DNA of 5,506 bases from TWA4 sp045121095 (GTDB taxonomy: Bacteria > Bacillota > Clostridia > Lachnospirales > Lachnospiraceae): positions 1 to 5,506 of the forward strand of contig JBGVFN010000204.1 in NCBI GenBank assembly GCA_045121095.1, written 5' to 3'. This document shows, in pieces, positions 5,288-5,506 of the stretch. The position numbers and the translations under genes were made by a program. Under the pieces are notes generated by a model. That model saw only the letters and a program-made list of their open reading frames with translations, searched no databases and was not told where the DNA came from. Position 1 is the stretch's first letter, and each line of letters starts with the position of its first letter.

Positions 5288-5506
5288 ATGATAGATGTTA
5301 CTACTTGGATGCCGAATTTCTTGCAGACATTAAATGAGACTTTCGCAAACCGTGTATGGTTTGTTGGCTTGCAAGGCAGTTATGGTCGTGGTGAAGCAAC
5401 AGAAACGAGCGACATTGATATTGTTGTAATTCTGGATAAATTGTCTGCTATGGATATTCAAACTTATCATGATATGCTGGATACCATGTCTCACAGGGAA
5501 TTGATT
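5288..5506 (+). CDS. Nucleotidyltransferase-domain protein (partial, runs off the window)
   Basis: The first 73 residues are visible and the frame stays open to the window end. GSYGRGEATETSDIDIVV (residues 30-47) is the active-site signature of the polymerase-beta-like nucleotidyltransferase fold: the GS turn binds nucleotide, and the two aspartates of SDID (D42 and D44) would hold metal. This fold is shared by aminoglycoside nucleotidyltransferases, MNT-type antitoxins of HEPN/MNT pairs and uncharacterised stand-alone enzymes. The visible part cannot separate these. The RBS GAGGTGA (5276-5282) lies 5 nt before the ATG, and an extended -10 promoter precedes it, so the gene is transcribed independently of fic. 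In many Firmicutes spo0A lies next to spoIVB; here this gene occupies that place. Confidence 0.85.
   Translation, partial: MIDVTTWMPNFLQTLNETFANRVWFVGLQGSYGRGEATETSDIDIVVILDKLSAMDIQTYHDMLDTMSHRELI

Overview
The window looks like a chromosomal segment of a spore-forming, low-to-mid GC Firmicute, most likely a Lachnospiraceae-type Clostridia. The evidence is a recN gene followed by spoIVB (the usual order in endospore formers), strong AGGAGG-type ribosome binding sites and a Gram-positive GAACNNNNGTTC-type SOS box. The genus cannot be fixed from the sequence alone.

Layout. Bases 1-678 carry no convincing gene. They hold a long imperfect hairpin (14-105), a branched structured element closed by a 16-bp stem (203-387), a strong intrinsic terminator (479-517) and the recN promoter, which is covered by up to three LexA-like boxes (537-575). 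recN (679-2355) encodes a complete SMC-like double-strand-break repair ATPase. A 203-bp gap with a candidate sigma-G promoter leads to spoIVB (2559-3815), the membrane-anchored PDZ/serine protease of the sporulation sigma-K checkpoint. Its whole catalytic triad is present.

The accessory part begins directly after spoIVB. A class II Fic protein gene (3922-4968; AMPylase-type fold with a C-terminal winged helix) sits between two mirror-image repeat blocks. These contain six copies of TCTACATCA in symmetric arrangement (five exact, one with a single mismatch), spaced 20-22 nt apart. The left block contains an excellent promoter whose spacer and downstream edge are occupied by the repeat, which suggests autoregulation by the Fic winged helix. 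Just beyond the right block lies a second, broken copy of the 3' end of spoIVB (5075-5197). It starts at the codon before the catalytic serine, carries a nonsense codon, and differs from the intact copy almost only at synonymous sites. It is followed by what looks like the original spoIVB terminator (5207-5233). The best reading is that DNA carrying fic entered at the end of spoIVB, supplied a replacement gene tail, and pushed the old tail about 1.4 kb downstream. No integrase or transposase is visible.

The window ends inside a nucleotidyltransferase-domain gene (5288-5506, cut by the window edge) with its own extended -10 promoter. recN and spoIVB are core genes of DNA repair and sporulation. 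fic belongs to inserted DNA, and the nucleotidyltransferase gene may also be accessory; both are predicted to use nucleotides as substrates.
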